NCBI GenBank assembly: GCA_964292695.1
Contig: CAXYWB010000001.1
Location: 1 to 64,000 of the forward strand
Length of the DNA: 64,000 bases
Reading direction: 5' to 3'
Origin: UPXZ01 sp018055865
Lineage (GTDB): Bacteria; Bacteroidota; Bacteroidia; Bacteroidales; Paludibacteraceae
This document shows, in pieces, positions 27,931 through 36,306 of this stretch. How positions within the stretch are numbered: position 1 is the stretch's first letter; each line of letters starts with the position of its first letter. The position numbers were made by a program, and so were the translations under genes. Below the pieces are notes generated by a model. It did not search any database, was not told where the DNA came from, and saw only the letters and a list, made by a program, of their open reading frames with translations.

Positions 27931-27950
27931 CATCCTAAAAAAATTCGACA

Positions 27951-28613
27951 ATGCAGATGGATGTTAGTAAAGTTATTTTAGCTGATAATCAGTTTATTAC
28001 CAGAGAAGGTACCCGCAAGGTGCTTTCAGAAATGGGTGATTTTCTGTTTGCTGACGTACAATCCAAAAAGGAGTTGATAGATCAACTTAGCAAAGATGTT
28101 TTTATAATCACAATACTTGACTATTCGCTCTTTGATTTCACAAGTGCCGACGAATTTTGCAACATGGGAATTGCTTATCCGAATGTGCACTGGCTTCTTT
28201 TTTCTTCTGAATTGAGCGTCGAATTTATTCGACGTACTTATTTCAATTCGACCAATTTCAGTATTTTGTATAAGGATAGCTCGGGTGATGAAATCCTGAC
28301 AGCCTTTCTTGAAGTGACCAGAAACCGAAGATTTGTGTGCAGCTTGGCATCCAATGTATTACTTAACAGTGTTTACAAACAAAAAACCGAAACCGAACGG
28401 GCACTTCTGACTGCCTCCGAAAAAGAAATTCTGAAAGCGATAGCATCCGGAAAAACAACTAAAGAAATAGCTGAAATCCGACATTCGAGCATGCATACCA
28501 TTATCAGCCATCGTAAAAATATTTTTCGGAAAATAGAAGTAAACAACGTGCACGAAGCCACAAAATATGCCGTGAAAGCCGGTTTGGTGGATTTATCTGA
28601 TTATTATATTTAA
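27951..28613 (+). CDS. LuxR/FixJ-type response regulator next to the T9SS genes
   Basis: A 220-residue protein with an N-terminal receiver domain (about 5-125) and a LuxR-type helix-turn-helix (about 150-212; LTASEKEILKAIASGKTTKEIAEIRHSS in two parts). The likely phosphoacceptor is D57 in ITILDYSLFDF; the acidic pair is reduced to D12-N13, and the conserved Lys appears in ILYKDSS. No histidine kinase is encoded nearby. Position beside porN suggests a role linked to secretion, but there is no direct evidence. A second ATG two codons later is an equally possible start. Confidence 0.85.
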   Translation: MQMDVSKVILADNQFITREGTRKVLSEMGDFLFADVQSKKELIDQLSKDVFIITILDYSLFDFTSADEFCNMGIAYPNVHWLLFSSELSVEFIRRTYFNSTNFSILYKDSSGDEILTAFLEVTRNRRFVCSLASNVLLNSVYKQKTETERALLTASEKEILKAIASGKTTKEIAEIRHSSMHTIISHRKNIFRKIEVNNVHEATKYAVKAGLVDLSDYYI

Positions 28614-28720
28614 TATAGGCATTTCACGAATTGAAGCGAAATAACACTAACTAATTAAATGTCGGCAAAGACTCAAAAAGTTCCACTTGGGAGAATTATT
28701 GGGCGTTTTTAACTAAAAAA

Positions 28721-29782
28721 ATGAACATAGCAGCACTAATATCCGGTGGAGTAGATAGTTCGGTAGTGGTTCATCTGCTCAAAGAGCAGGGAATTACCCC
28801 GGCGCTGTTTTACATCAAAATAGGGCAGGACAATGATGAATTGTTGCATTGTTCGTCGGAAGAAGACATCGAAATGGCTGCTCTGATATCCCGAAAATAT
28901 GGCTGTAAACTCGAAGTGGTCGATTTACATAAAGATTATTGGGATACCGTTGTGGCTTATACCATTGATAAAGTGAGAAAAGGGCTTACCCCCAATCCGG
29001 ATGTAATGTGCAACAAACTTATTAAATTCGGAGTTTTCGAAGAGCGCTACGGGAATAGTTTTGATAAAACTGCAACAGGCCATTATGCTACCACTATCGA
29101 AGAAAATGGGAAAACGTATCTTGGTACAGCTAAGGATCCGGTGAAAGATCAAACCGATTTTCTGGCACAGATAGATCTGTTACAGGTATCCAAACTGATG
29201 TTTCCGGTCGGCGATTTGATGAAAAATGACGTGCGAAAAATAGCCGAAAAAGCAGGATTGCCTTCGGCCAAACGTCAGGACAGCCAGGGAATCTGCTTTC
29301 TGGGCAAGGTGAATTACAATGACTTTATCCGGCGATATTTGGGTGAAAGAAAAGGGCCGATAGTGGAATTAGAAACAGGCAAGATTCTGGGAACTCACAA
29401 CGGCTACTGGTTTCACACGGTAGGACAACGAAAGGGATTAGGGCTTTCGGGTGGTCCGTGGTATGTTATCAAAAAGGATGTTCCGGGCAATATCGTGTAT
29501 GCATCCCGCGGCTACGATGTGGAAACTCAATACGGTCGCGAATTTGAAATGAACGACTTTCATTTTATTACCGAAAATCCGTGGTTATCCGTGGATCAGG
29601 GCATTGATATAACGTTCAAAATACGTCACACCCCGGAATTTACAAAAGGAAAGATATTCAGAACTTCCACCGGATTTCATGTGCATTCTGCAGCAAAATT
29701 ACAGGGTATAGCCTCGGGGCAGTTTGGGGTGGTGTACGATTCAGCTTCACGTATATGTATCGGCAGTGGTGAAATTGTCTGA
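28721..29782 (+). CDS. mnmA: tRNA-specific 2-thiouridylase MnmA
   Basis: A 353-residue enzyme that thiolates U34 of Lys, Glu and Gln tRNAs. The PP-loop SGGVDSSVV is at about residues 8-16; the two catalytic cysteines are visible as C97 in VMCNKLIKF and C192 in SQGICFLG. The C-terminal beta-barrel follows from about residue 280. The nearest upstream gene is the LuxR regulator, 107 bases away. Bacteroidota often have two MnmA paralogues, so this may be one of two. Confidence 0.93.
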   Translation: MNIAALISGGVDSSVVVHLLKEQGITPALFYIKIGQDNDELLHCSSEEDIEMAALISRKYGCKLEVVDLHKDYWDTVVAYTIDKVRKGLTPNPDVMCNKLIKFGVFEERYGNSFDKTATGHYATTIEENGKTYLGTAKDPVKDQTDFLAQIDLLQVSKLMFPVGDLMKNDVRKIAEKAGLPSAKRQDSQGICFLGKVNYNDFIRRYLGERKGPIVELETGKILGTHNGYWFHTVGQRKGLGLSGGPWYVIKKDVPGNIVYASRGYDVETQYGREFEMNDFHFITENPWLSVDQGIDITFKIRHTPEFTKGKIFRTSTGFHVHSAAKLQGIASGQFGVVYDSASRICIGSGEIV

Positions 29783-29892
29783 TTTGGCTTTTTTTGCACA
29801 TAGATAACCCTTACCAGAAGGTTTCAGTTTTGTAACTCATGTTCAGACAACCAAAACGATACTCGCCTGTAAGAACCGGATTTTCGCTTTTC

Positions 29893-30276
29893 TTACATGC
29901 CTGATTTCCGTCTCAAATCATCTATCTGCTTGTTCCACAGGAGTATGGAATCACCTTTCTCTCTGGAAGAGGCGAAATCGGTTATCAGCAGACCAATATG
30001 ACCACTTAAGTCCTGAATCACAATTTCCAACTGAAAATAAGCCTCCGTATCCTTATCTTCTTCCCATTGAAAACGAATATATTTCCCCTCCTTTATTTCG
30101 AGCAGAAATGCAGTTTGTGAATGGTCGTCCCAACTGAAAGTATATTCATTCCTATCTACTGTAACTCCATCAGAGAACCACAAAGCCAATCCGAGCGGAT
30201 CTCCGATCATCTTCCAGAGGTAAGTCTCGGAAGAATTGTACAAGGGGTATTCAATTGTAAATTTTTCTTTTTTCAT
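29893..30276 (-). CDS. START-like domain protein
   Basis: A 127-residue protein starting at the ATG 30276 (MKKEKFTIEYPLYNSS); the frame is open for 19 more codons upstream, but that stretch is unlike the family. The pattern of beta-strands with TYLWKMIGDPLGLALWFSDGV and FRWEEDKD-like strands fits the AHSA1/START-like helix-grip fold that holds hydrophobic ligands. Function is unknown. It lies 63 bases downstream of cdd on the same strand and is convergent with mnmA. Confidence 0.7.
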   Translation of the reverse strand: MKKEKFTIEYPLYNSSETYLWKMIGDPLGLALWFSDGVTVDRNEYTFSWDDHSQTAFLLEIKEGKYIRFQWEEDKDTEAYFQLEIVIQDLSGHIGLLITDFASSREKGDSILLWNKQIDDLRRKSGM

Positions 30277-30339
30277 CCGTATCATCTTTTTTTTAATCGG
30301 ATGGAACCTGTAATTCATACAGGTTACATTCATGGTACA

Positions 30340-30822
30340 TTATTTTCTCAAACTCCCCTTTGTAAAACTCAGGGGTAGTAATTGTTTTACATTTTCAAGA
30401 ATGTATGTTTTTTCGGTTCCGTATAGAATTATTTCTATATCTTTGCCGTAACGGTTTTCTGTTTCGAGCAGCACTTGTCGGCAAGCTCCGCAGGGCGTGA
30501 TAGGCTCAGACAAAAATTTTCCGTTTGAAAAAGCTGCAATTGCCATCATCGACACGCCCGAATCCGGATATTGAGAATTGGCATAGAAAATGGCTGTTCT
30601 CTCTGCACAAAGCCCTGAAGGGTAAGCTGAGTTTTCCTGATTATTTCCGGTCACCATCATTCCGTTGTCCAGAAGCAGTGCTGAGCCTACCTGAAAATGA
30701 GAATAAACGGCGTATGCTTTTTCGGTTTGGTTTTTGGCCTCTGCTATCAAAGGCAGGTATTTTTCCGGAATTTCTTTCGGTAAATACTCTGTAACTCTTG
30801 TTTCGTAAGTCAGATATTGCAT
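30340..30822 (-). CDS. cdd: Cytidine deaminase
   Basis: A 160-residue zinc enzyme that converts cytidine and deoxycytidine to uridine forms for pyrimidine salvage. The zinc and catalytic residues are visible in GLCAERTAIFYA (Cys and Glu) and PCGACRQVL (two Cys). The VYSHFQVGSALLLDNG motif near residue 41 is also typical. It is divergent from the glucosaminidase gene. Confidence 0.93.
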   Translation of the reverse strand: MQYLTYETRVTEYLPKEIPEKYLPLIAEAKNQTEKAYAVYSHFQVGSALLLDNGMMVTGNNQENSAYPSGLCAERTAIFYANSQYPDSGVSMMAIAAFSNGKFLSEPITPCGACRQVLLETENRYGKDIEIILYGTEKTYILENVKQLLPLSFTKGSLRK

Positions 30823-30899
30823 AAACTCAGATTAATGTTTGTTAAAGTACAAATATATAAAATTATTTAACCAAATCCGCATTTTCAGCAAATTAGTTT

Positions 30900-30907
30900 T
30901 AATTTTG
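30900..30907 (+). promoter_or_regulatory. Promoter -7 box for the glucosaminidase gene
   Basis: TAATTTTG lies 19-26 bases before the ATG codons at 30926 and 30938, which argues that translation starts at one of these rather than at the in-frame upstream codon near 30839. Confidence 0.55.
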
Positions 30908-30937
30908 CAGAAATTATTCTATTTAATGATATCCACA

Positions 30938-31867
30938 ATGAGAAAAAGAATCCTGTTTGTATGTGCCTTTGTTTTCAGTTTGGTTCAGATAAATGCCCAA
31001 ACAATGCATCAGGCATATCTTGACTACGTCAATGCTTATTCGGAAGTAGCTCTCGAACAGCAAAAGCAGCATAATATACCTGCCAGTATCATCCTTGCTC
31101 AGGGACTGCTGGAATCTGCTGCCGGTAAAGGTCAGCTTGTACGCATCTCCAACAACCATTTCGGTATAAAATGTAACAACTGGGCAGGCGACAAAGTGTT
31201 TGCCGACGACGATAAGCAAGACGAATGTTTCCGAAAGTACAAATCAGCCCGCGAATCGTTTGAGGATCATTCACTATTTCTGATTTCCCGCTCCCGGTAT
31301 GCATCACTTTTTACACTCCATTCTACCGACTACAAGGGATGGGCACACGGACTGAAAGCAGCGGGATATGCCACCGATCCAAATTATGCTCAAAAACTGA
31401 TAAAGCTTATCGAAGATTACGATTTGCATAAATACGATACCGGACGACTGCCTGATATGAAAAAAGCAGATTCTCCGTCCAACCGCGAAACTTATACCTG
31501 GGGTAAAGCCTCTATAACTTCGCTACGTGGACATAATCTGTATCGAAACAACGGAGTGAAATGTGTTTTTGCCGAAGCAGGCGACACCTATGCCAGTATT
31601 GCCAATGAATTTTATCTGAAAGAACACAAAATTTTATTTTTCAATGACCTGAATCAATCCCGTGAACTTGAACCCGGAACGGTCGTTTATCTGTCACCCA
31701 AACGAAATAAATCCTCTCGCGAATATCAGACACATATGATAAAAGAGGGCGAAAACATGTATCGGATTTCACAAAAGTATGCCATCAGACTTCAGTCGCT
31801 ATATGACCTGAATCAAATGCCTTATACTGAAAGTGCTGAAATCGACAAGGTGCTGAAATTGAGATAA
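30938..31867 (+). CDS. Secreted glucosaminidase (GH73) with LysM domains
   Basis: About 309 residues when started at the ATG that opens a clean signal peptide (MRKRILFVCAFVF, ending INAQ); an ATG four codons earlier is also possible. Residues about 20-165 form the GH73 endo-beta-N-acetylglucosaminidase domain with IPASIILAQGLLESAAGKG and NNHFGIKC; the catalytic Glu is in LLESAAG. Two LysM-like segments follow (about 195-250 and 262-309), binding peptidoglycan. It should cleave the glycan strands of the wall during growth or division. DUF721 and HEAT-like genes follow closely on the same strand. Confidence 0.88.
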   Translation: MRKRILFVCAFVFSLVQINAQTMHQAYLDYVNAYSEVALEQQKQHNIPASIILAQGLLESAAGKGQLVRISNNHFGIKCNNWAGDKVFADDDKQDECFRKYKSARESFEDHSLFLISRSRYASLFTLHSTDYKGWAHGLKAAGYATDPNYAQKLIKLIEDYDLHKYDTGRLPDMKKADSPSNRETYTWGKASITSLRGHNLYRNNGVKCVFAEAGDTYASIANEFYLKEHKILFFNDLNQSRELEPGTVVYLSPKRNKSSREYQTHMIKEGENMYRISQKYAIRLQSLYDLNQMPYTESAEIDKVLKLR

Positions 31868-31903
31868 ATGAACGGACAATTCACGTAAAAAAACGGATTG
31901 TAA

Positions 31904-32194
31904 ATGCGCAGAAATAATACAGAAAAACTCGAAGATGTGCTGGGGCAGGTACTCAAACAAAACCACCTGGATGAAAAGCTCTACGAAACCAGAGTGATTA
32001 ATTCGTGGGCAGTAGTGCTGGGTGAAAATATAATGCGCTATACAACTAATATTTATTTCAATAATAAAAAACTGTACGTCACACTTTCATCTTCGGTCTT
32101 GCGTCACGAACTTTTTCTTACCCGCACCGAAATCAGAAACTCACTGAACAAATACGTCGGCGCTGATGTTTTGAAAGAAATAGTGTTTCAATAA
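31904..32194 (+). CDS. DUF721 / DciA-like protein
   Basis: A 96-residue protein with the DUF721 pattern: an N-terminal helix, the motif VINSWAVVLGENIMRYTTNIYF, and LYVTLSSSVLRHELFLTRTEI. DUF721 includes DciA, the loader or helper of the DnaB replicative helicase in many bacteria. It lies 36 bases after the glucosaminidase gene and 12 bases before the next gene. The family is clear; the helicase-loading role is by homology only. Confidence 0.8.
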   Translation: MRRNNTEKLEDVLGQVLKQNHLDEKLYETRVINSWAVVLGENIMRYTTNIYFNNKKLYVTLSSSVLRHELFLTRTEIRNSLNKYVGADVLKEIVFQ

Positions 32195-32206
32195 TTTCGA
32201 CAAAAA

Positions 32207-32749
32207 ATGTTGGAAGATAAAAACATGATTCGGGCTGTTTTGTCCGAAAACATGGGCAAAAAGGAAGTGAACCTCTTGCTTGGTATATTGCTCAGTGATG
32301 TAGAGCAATTGGAGTCTGTTTTCAACATGATTTTTGAACCCGATGAGAGAATAGCCTGGCATGCGGCCTGGGTGATTGAGAAGGTGAGCGAGCGGGATGC
32401 AAGCCTTATTTCCGAAGATAAAAACCTGCATTTGATTAATTTTATTCTTAAGAATAAACATCAGGGTCTTCAGCGGCTTTGCCTTTCAATACTTTTTAAC
32501 CTACCGGTTTATCTGCCTGTTTCTGTAAATTTTATCAATTTATGTTTTGATCAGATGCTGTCCACCCGCCAGAGTGTTGGAGTTCAGGTACTTTCCATGA
32601 AGATGCTGATTAAAATATGCAAGATAGAAAAAGATTTTGTACCCGAATTGATAGCTTTGCTGGAAAATGCAGAGGACAGCATGTATCCTGCAGGCTTTGT
32701 AGCCGCCAAAAGAAATGCTCTCAAGTCGTTGAATATCAATAAGAAATAA
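32207..32749 (+). CDS. HEAT-like helical repeat protein
   Basis: A 180-residue, mostly helical protein with repeated amphipathic helices (WHAAWVIEKVSERD, LQRLCLSILFNLP, VGVQVLSMKMLIKICK), the pattern of HEAT or armadillo-type repeats. No catalytic motif is visible. It is probably co-transcribed with the DUF721 gene. Function is unknown. Confidence 0.6.
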   Translation: MLEDKNMIRAVLSENMGKKEVNLLLGILLSDVEQLESVFNMIFEPDERIAWHAAWVIEKVSERDASLISEDKNLHLINFILKNKHQGLQRLCLSILFNLPVYLPVSVNFINLCFDQMLSTRQSVGVQVLSMKMLIKICKIEKDFVPELIALLENAEDSMYPAGFVAAKRNALKSLNINKK

Positions 32750-32802
32750 TTGATTACTTTTCGACCGATTAGCAGAAGATTTCTCATTTGGTAATTTAGT
32801 AT

Positions 32803-32810
32803 TACCTTTG
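32803..32810 (+). promoter_or_regulatory. Promoter -7 box for the carboxyltransferase genes
   Basis: TACCTTTG lies 39 bases before the ATG at 32849. A TTTG at 32787 is closer than the usual -33 spacing. Confidence 0.55.
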
Positions 32811-32848
32811 CAGTCTGAAAATACGAATTCAAACTAAATAAAAACAAA

Positions 32849-34393
32849 ATGTCTTCAAAGAAAAACATCATTGCATTACGCCAGAAAAAGGCGATAGTCG
32901 AAAAAGGCGGCGGCGACAAAGCTATCGAAAAACAGATAGCAATGGGAAAAATGCCCGCACGTGTTCGTATTCTTGCTGTGCTTGACGAAGGTTCCTTCCA
33001 CGAATACGATATGTTTGTGGAACACGAAGAACAGAACTTCGGAATGGCATCCAAAGAACTTCCCGGCGACGGAGTAATAACCGGTACCGGTACTATTGGA
33101 GGAGCACCTGTATGTATTTATGCACAAGACTTCACCGTGATGGGTGGTTCACTTGGTTTGAAGCATGCCCGTAAAATCACCAAAATTATGGACCATGCCC
33201 TGAAAATGAAAATTCCATGTATCGGCATCAACGACTCCGGAGGTGCCCGTATTCAGGAAGGAATCGGCGCTTTGGCTGGATACGGCGAAATTTTTTACCG
33301 CAATACCATGGCTTCGGGCGTTATTCCTCAACTTTCGGTTATCCTCGGTCCCTGCGCAGGTGGAGCTGTGTACTCGCCGGCACTTACCGATTTTGTTTTT
33401 GTGGTGGAAAACATCTCAAAAATGTTTATTACCGGACCCAATGTTATTGAAACGGTACTGGGTGAAAAAATTTCGCAGGAAGACCTGGGAGGAGCCCGCG
33501 TACATGCCGAAATTACCGGAAATGCCCATTTCTACGCTACCAGCGAAATGGAATGTTTCAAACAAATAAAAACGCTCATTTCACTCATACCTCACAACAA
33601 TCAAAAACGAGCGGTTAGTGTAGCTCCCAAAGAACCGAAGTTCAGAAAGAAAATAGAAAATATTATTCCGGCAGACCCCAAACAGCCTTATGACGTAAGA
33701 GATGTGATTCTTGCCCTTTCTGACGAATCCAAATTCTTCGAAGTGCAGGAGCTTTGGGCTGCCAACATCGTGATTGGTTTCGGACGTATGAATGGTGAAA
33801 CTGTTGGTTTTGTGGCCAATCAGCCCATGTATCTGGCCGGTGTACTCGATTGTGATGCATCCGACAAAGCTGCCCGGTTTATCCGATTCTGCGATGCTTT
33901 CAATATCCCCATTATTACACTGGAAGACATGCCTGGATATTTGCCCGGAGTGGACCAGGAGCACGCCGGCGTAATCCGCCACGGAGCTAAAATGCTGTAC
34001 GCCTATTCCGAAGCAACAGTGCCTAAAGTGACTGTAATATTGCGCAAAGCGTATGGCGGAGGTTACATAGCTATGAACTCGCGACACCTGGGTGCCGACT
34101 TTGTATATGCATGGCCCGGTGCTGAAATTGCCGTAATGGGTCCTGAAGGTGCTGCCAATATCATTTTCCGCAAAGAAATAATGGAAGCCGAAGATCAGGA
34201 TGCTATGCGCCAACAGAAAGTGAAGGAATATGTCGAAAAATTTGCAAATCCGTTTGTTGCTGCTTCTAAAGGCTATATTGATGCCGTAATTGAGCCAGGT
34301 GAGACTCGCGAATTGTTGTTGCATTCGTTGTCGGTATCCAAGGATAAAGATGATTTCCGTCCGATAAGGAAGCATGGGATCCCTCCATTCTAA
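32849..34393 (+). CDS. mmdA: Carboxyltransferase subunit (methylmalonyl-CoA decarboxylase alpha / propionyl-CoA carboxylase beta)
   Basis: A 514-residue acyl-CoA carboxyltransferase with the two crotonase-like halves of the family (about 25-255 and 270-505). Landmarks are GINDSGGARIQEGIGALAGY, PCAGGAVYSPALTDF and, in the second half, DMPGYLPGVDQEHAG and RKAYGGGYIAMNSRHLGADF. It moves CO2 between methylmalonyl/propionyl-CoA and carboxybiotin. A biotin carrier gene follows after 53 bases, but neither a biotin carboxylase nor a membrane decarboxylase beta subunit is encoded nearby, so the direction of reaction cannot be decided. Confidence 0.88.
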   Translation: MSSKKNIIALRQKKAIVEKGGGDKAIEKQIAMGKMPARVRILAVLDEGSFHEYDMFVEHEEQNFGMASKELPGDGVITGTGTIGGAPVCIYAQDFTVMGGSLGLKHARKITKIMDHALKMKIPCIGINDSGGARIQEGIGALAGYGEIFYRNTMASGVIPQLSVILGPCAGGAVYSPALTDFVFVVENISKMFITGPNVIETVLGEKISQEDLGGARVHAEITGNAHFYATSEMECFKQIKTLISLIPHNNQKRAVSVAPKEPKFRKKIENIIPADPKQPYDVRDVILALSDESKFFEVQELWAANIVIGFGRMNGETVGFVANQPMYLAGVLDCDASDKAARFIRFCDAFNIPIITLEDMPGYLPGVDQEHAGVIRHGAKMLYAYSEATVPKVTVILRKAYGGGYIAMNSRHLGADFVYAWPGAEIAVMGPEGAANIIFRKEIMEAEDQDAMRQQKVKEYVEKFANPFVAASKGYIDAVIEPGETRELLLHSLSVSKDKDDFRPIRKHGIPPF

Positions 34394-34446
34394 ACTTGTA
34401 TTCTGTTTTTTCAATTATTTGAAATCAAAATAAAACAACACTAATT

Positions 34447-35079
34447 ATGTCTGAAACAGATAATAAAAAAGCAGCTGCCGAAAAGGCTCAGGCTGAAAAA
34501 AAAGCAGCTGCCGAGAAAATGGCACGTGAAAAGCAAGCCCAATTGGAAAACAAGGAAAAAAGTAAGAAGATACTTGAAAGGGCAAGAAGAATACACGCTG
34601 CCAGAAAAGCCGACGAAGCCAGAAAAGCAAGTGAGGAACGTAAAGTACGTATGACACGAAGAGCTGAAGAACGAAAAAAAATAGAGGAAGCCAAAAAGAA
34701 GGCAATGGAAAATAAATCAAAAACAGCGGTGACAAAAACCGAAAGCAAAGACTCATCGGAGCCTCAGTTTATTGATTTTGCAGTCACGGCCCGCAAGTAC
34801 AAAACTCAGCTGACCAAGAAATACATGAACCGGAAATTTTGGGAAAATCCCAGTCCGTTCGAAATTCAGTCTTACATCCCGGGTACCATTATTTCTGTAG
34901 ATGTAAAAGAGGGAAAGATTGTGGAGGAAGGTACTCAGCTGCTCATACTGGAGGCAATGAAGATGCAAAACAAAGTAGAGATGCCTTTTACAGCCCGTAT
35001 CAAGAAAATCAATGTCAAACCGGGAGAAAGAATTCCAAAAGATTTCATTATGGTAGAACTGGAATCAGTTGAAAAATAA
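34447..35079 (+). CDS. Biotin carboxyl carrier protein with charged helical N-terminus
   Basis: A 210-residue protein. Residues about 1-100 are almost only Lys, Glu, Ala and Arg, a long charged helix or coiled coil. Residues about 140-207 are the biotinyl domain with YIPGTIISVDVKEG and biotinylation site K172 in LEAMKMQ. It carries CO2 for the neighbouring carboxyltransferase. The charged segment is much longer than the usual Pro/Ala-rich hinge of such carriers and has no counterpart in simple biotin carboxyl carriers; it may be a long swinging arm or docking element. A strong terminator follows. Confidence 0.88.
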   Translation: MSETDNKKAAAEKAQAEKKAAAEKMAREKQAQLENKEKSKKILERARRIHAARKADEARKASEERKVRMTRRAEERKKIEEAKKKAMENKSKTAVTKTESKDSSEPQFIDFAVTARKYKTQLTKKYMNRKFWENPSPFEIQSYIPGTIISVDVKEGKIVEEGTQLLILEAMKMQNKVEMPFTARIKKINVKPGERIPKDFIMVELESVEK

Positions 35080-35090
35080 ACGTTTATCAT

Positions 35091-35137
35091 TTACATAAAA
35101 AAACCTGCTTATCGAATATTGCAGGTTTTTTTATGTA
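35091..35137 (+). terminator. Intrinsic terminator after the biotin carrier gene
   Basis: TACATAAAAAAACCTGC and GCAGGTTTTTTTATGTA form a stem of about 17 bp around a 12-base loop; the descending arm contains the T-run. Confidence 0.9.
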
Positions 35138-35165
35138 AAAAAAAGCAGTATTCTTATAAAAATAC

Positions 35166-35173
35166 TATCTTTG
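35166..35173 (+). promoter_or_regulatory. Promoter -7 box for the DUF3078 gene
   Basis: TATCTTTG lies 29 bases upstream of the ATG at 35203, supporting that start over the upstream in-frame codons. Confidence 0.6.
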
Positions 35174-35202
35174 CCTTCAAAATCAAGAAAATTAATTCAA
35201 AT

Positions 35203-36135
35203 ATGAAAAAAACTGTATTAAGCGTAGTCGCATTTATGTTTTGTATGGTTGCCACCTCGCAAATTACGGATGCAGAAGCCAAATTGAAAAAAATTGAAAC
35301 AGACACCGTAGCATCCTGGACTAAAGGGGGCTTTTCGGGATTGAATTTCTCTCAAACATCCCTTACCAATTGGGCTGCAGGCGGTCAAAACTCGTTGGCT
35401 CTCAATGGGTTGTTTAATTTTTTTGCTGTATATAAAGATAGTATAAATGTTTGGGAAAACACGCTTGACTTTGGTTATGGATTTATGCGTCAATCGAATT
35501 ACGAAGGTATTATGAAAACCGATGACCGCCTTGAATTCAACTCCAAATACGGCCGGAAGGCGTTCAAAAACTTCTATTATGCAGCTTTGCTGAATTTCCG
35601 GAGTCAGTTTTCGCCCGGATATAATTATCCGAATGATAAAGACATCATATCCAATTTTATGGCTCCCGGTTATTTGCTTGCAGCTGTAGGGATGAATTAC
35701 ATTCCCAATCCGTATTTTAATGCATTTTTGTCGCCACTTACCGGCAGGCTTACCTTTGTGATGGACGAGTCACTCTCTGCGAAAGGTGCATACGGAGTGG
35801 AAAAAGGTCAAAAACTCAAAAAAGAACTGGGTGGATATGTGAGATTGGCATTTACAAAAAGTGATTTTAAAGAAGGTTTTTTTAAGAATATGTCCATCGG
35901 AACGAAAATGGATCTGTTTTCCAATTACCTGAAAGACCCTCAGTATGTGGATGTGAACTGGGAAGCTCTTCTGGGAATGAAAGTAAATAAATACATCACC
36001 GTAAGCCTTAATACACAGTTGATTTACGACCACGATGTCCGGATAGATTACAATCAGAGCGGCTCCATTGACGATGACAACGCTCGGGTACAGTTCAAGG
36101 AAATTCTGGGAGTAGGGTTTATGTATAAATTTTAG
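35203..36135 (+). CDS. DUF3078 outer membrane protein
   Basis: A 310-residue protein with signal peptide (MKKTVLSVVAFMFCMVATSQ) and the DUF3078 signature WTKGGFSGLNFSQTSLTNWAAGGQNS. The rest alternates polar and hydrophobic residues like an outer membrane beta-barrel and ends in F after an aromatic strand (GVGFMYKF). Function is unknown. It is monocistronic, with its own promoter and terminator. Confidence 0.88.
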   Translation: MKKTVLSVVAFMFCMVATSQITDAEAKLKKIETDTVASWTKGGFSGLNFSQTSLTNWAAGGQNSLALNGLFNFFAVYKDSINVWENTLDFGYGFMRQSNYEGIMKTDDRLEFNSKYGRKAFKNFYYAALLNFRSQFSPGYNYPNDKDIISNFMAPGYLLAAVGMNYIPNPYFNAFLSPLTGRLTFVMDESLSAKGAYGVEKGQKLKKELGGYVRLAFTKSDFKEGFFKNMSIGTKMDLFSNYLKDPQYVDVNWEALLGMKVNKYITVSLNTQLIYDHDVRIDYNQSGSIDDDNARVQFKEILGVGFMYKF

Positions 36136-36167
36136 ATTAAAAAATAGCTAAGTCTTTGTAATTTAAT

Positions 36168-36209
36168 AGAATTCCGGGAATCATGCAGATTTCCGGAATT
36201 CTGTTTTTT
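36168..36209 (+). terminator. Intrinsic terminator after the DUF3078 gene
   Basis: AGAATTCCGG and CCGGAATTCT form a perfect 10-bp stem around a 15-base loop, followed by a run of T residues on the plus strand. Confidence 0.85.
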
Positions 36210-36306
36210 TTACTTTTAATTTCTTTCAAAATAAAGGATAAAGGAAAAATGGAAAATTAAGTCTTTTTGTTGGTAGACTATTCCTCAATTATTTGTTTCC
36301 CGCAGT

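Noticed and set aside
29868..29897. Inverted repeat TGTAAGAA/TTCTTACA between mnmA and the START-like gene
   Set aside because: The stem is only eight bases, has no T-run and overlaps the stop region, so it was not called as a terminator.
33581..34414. Open frame of 277 codons on the minus strand
   Set aside because: It is the reverse of the carboxyltransferase gene, whose motifs are unmistakable; the reverse protein is unlike any family.
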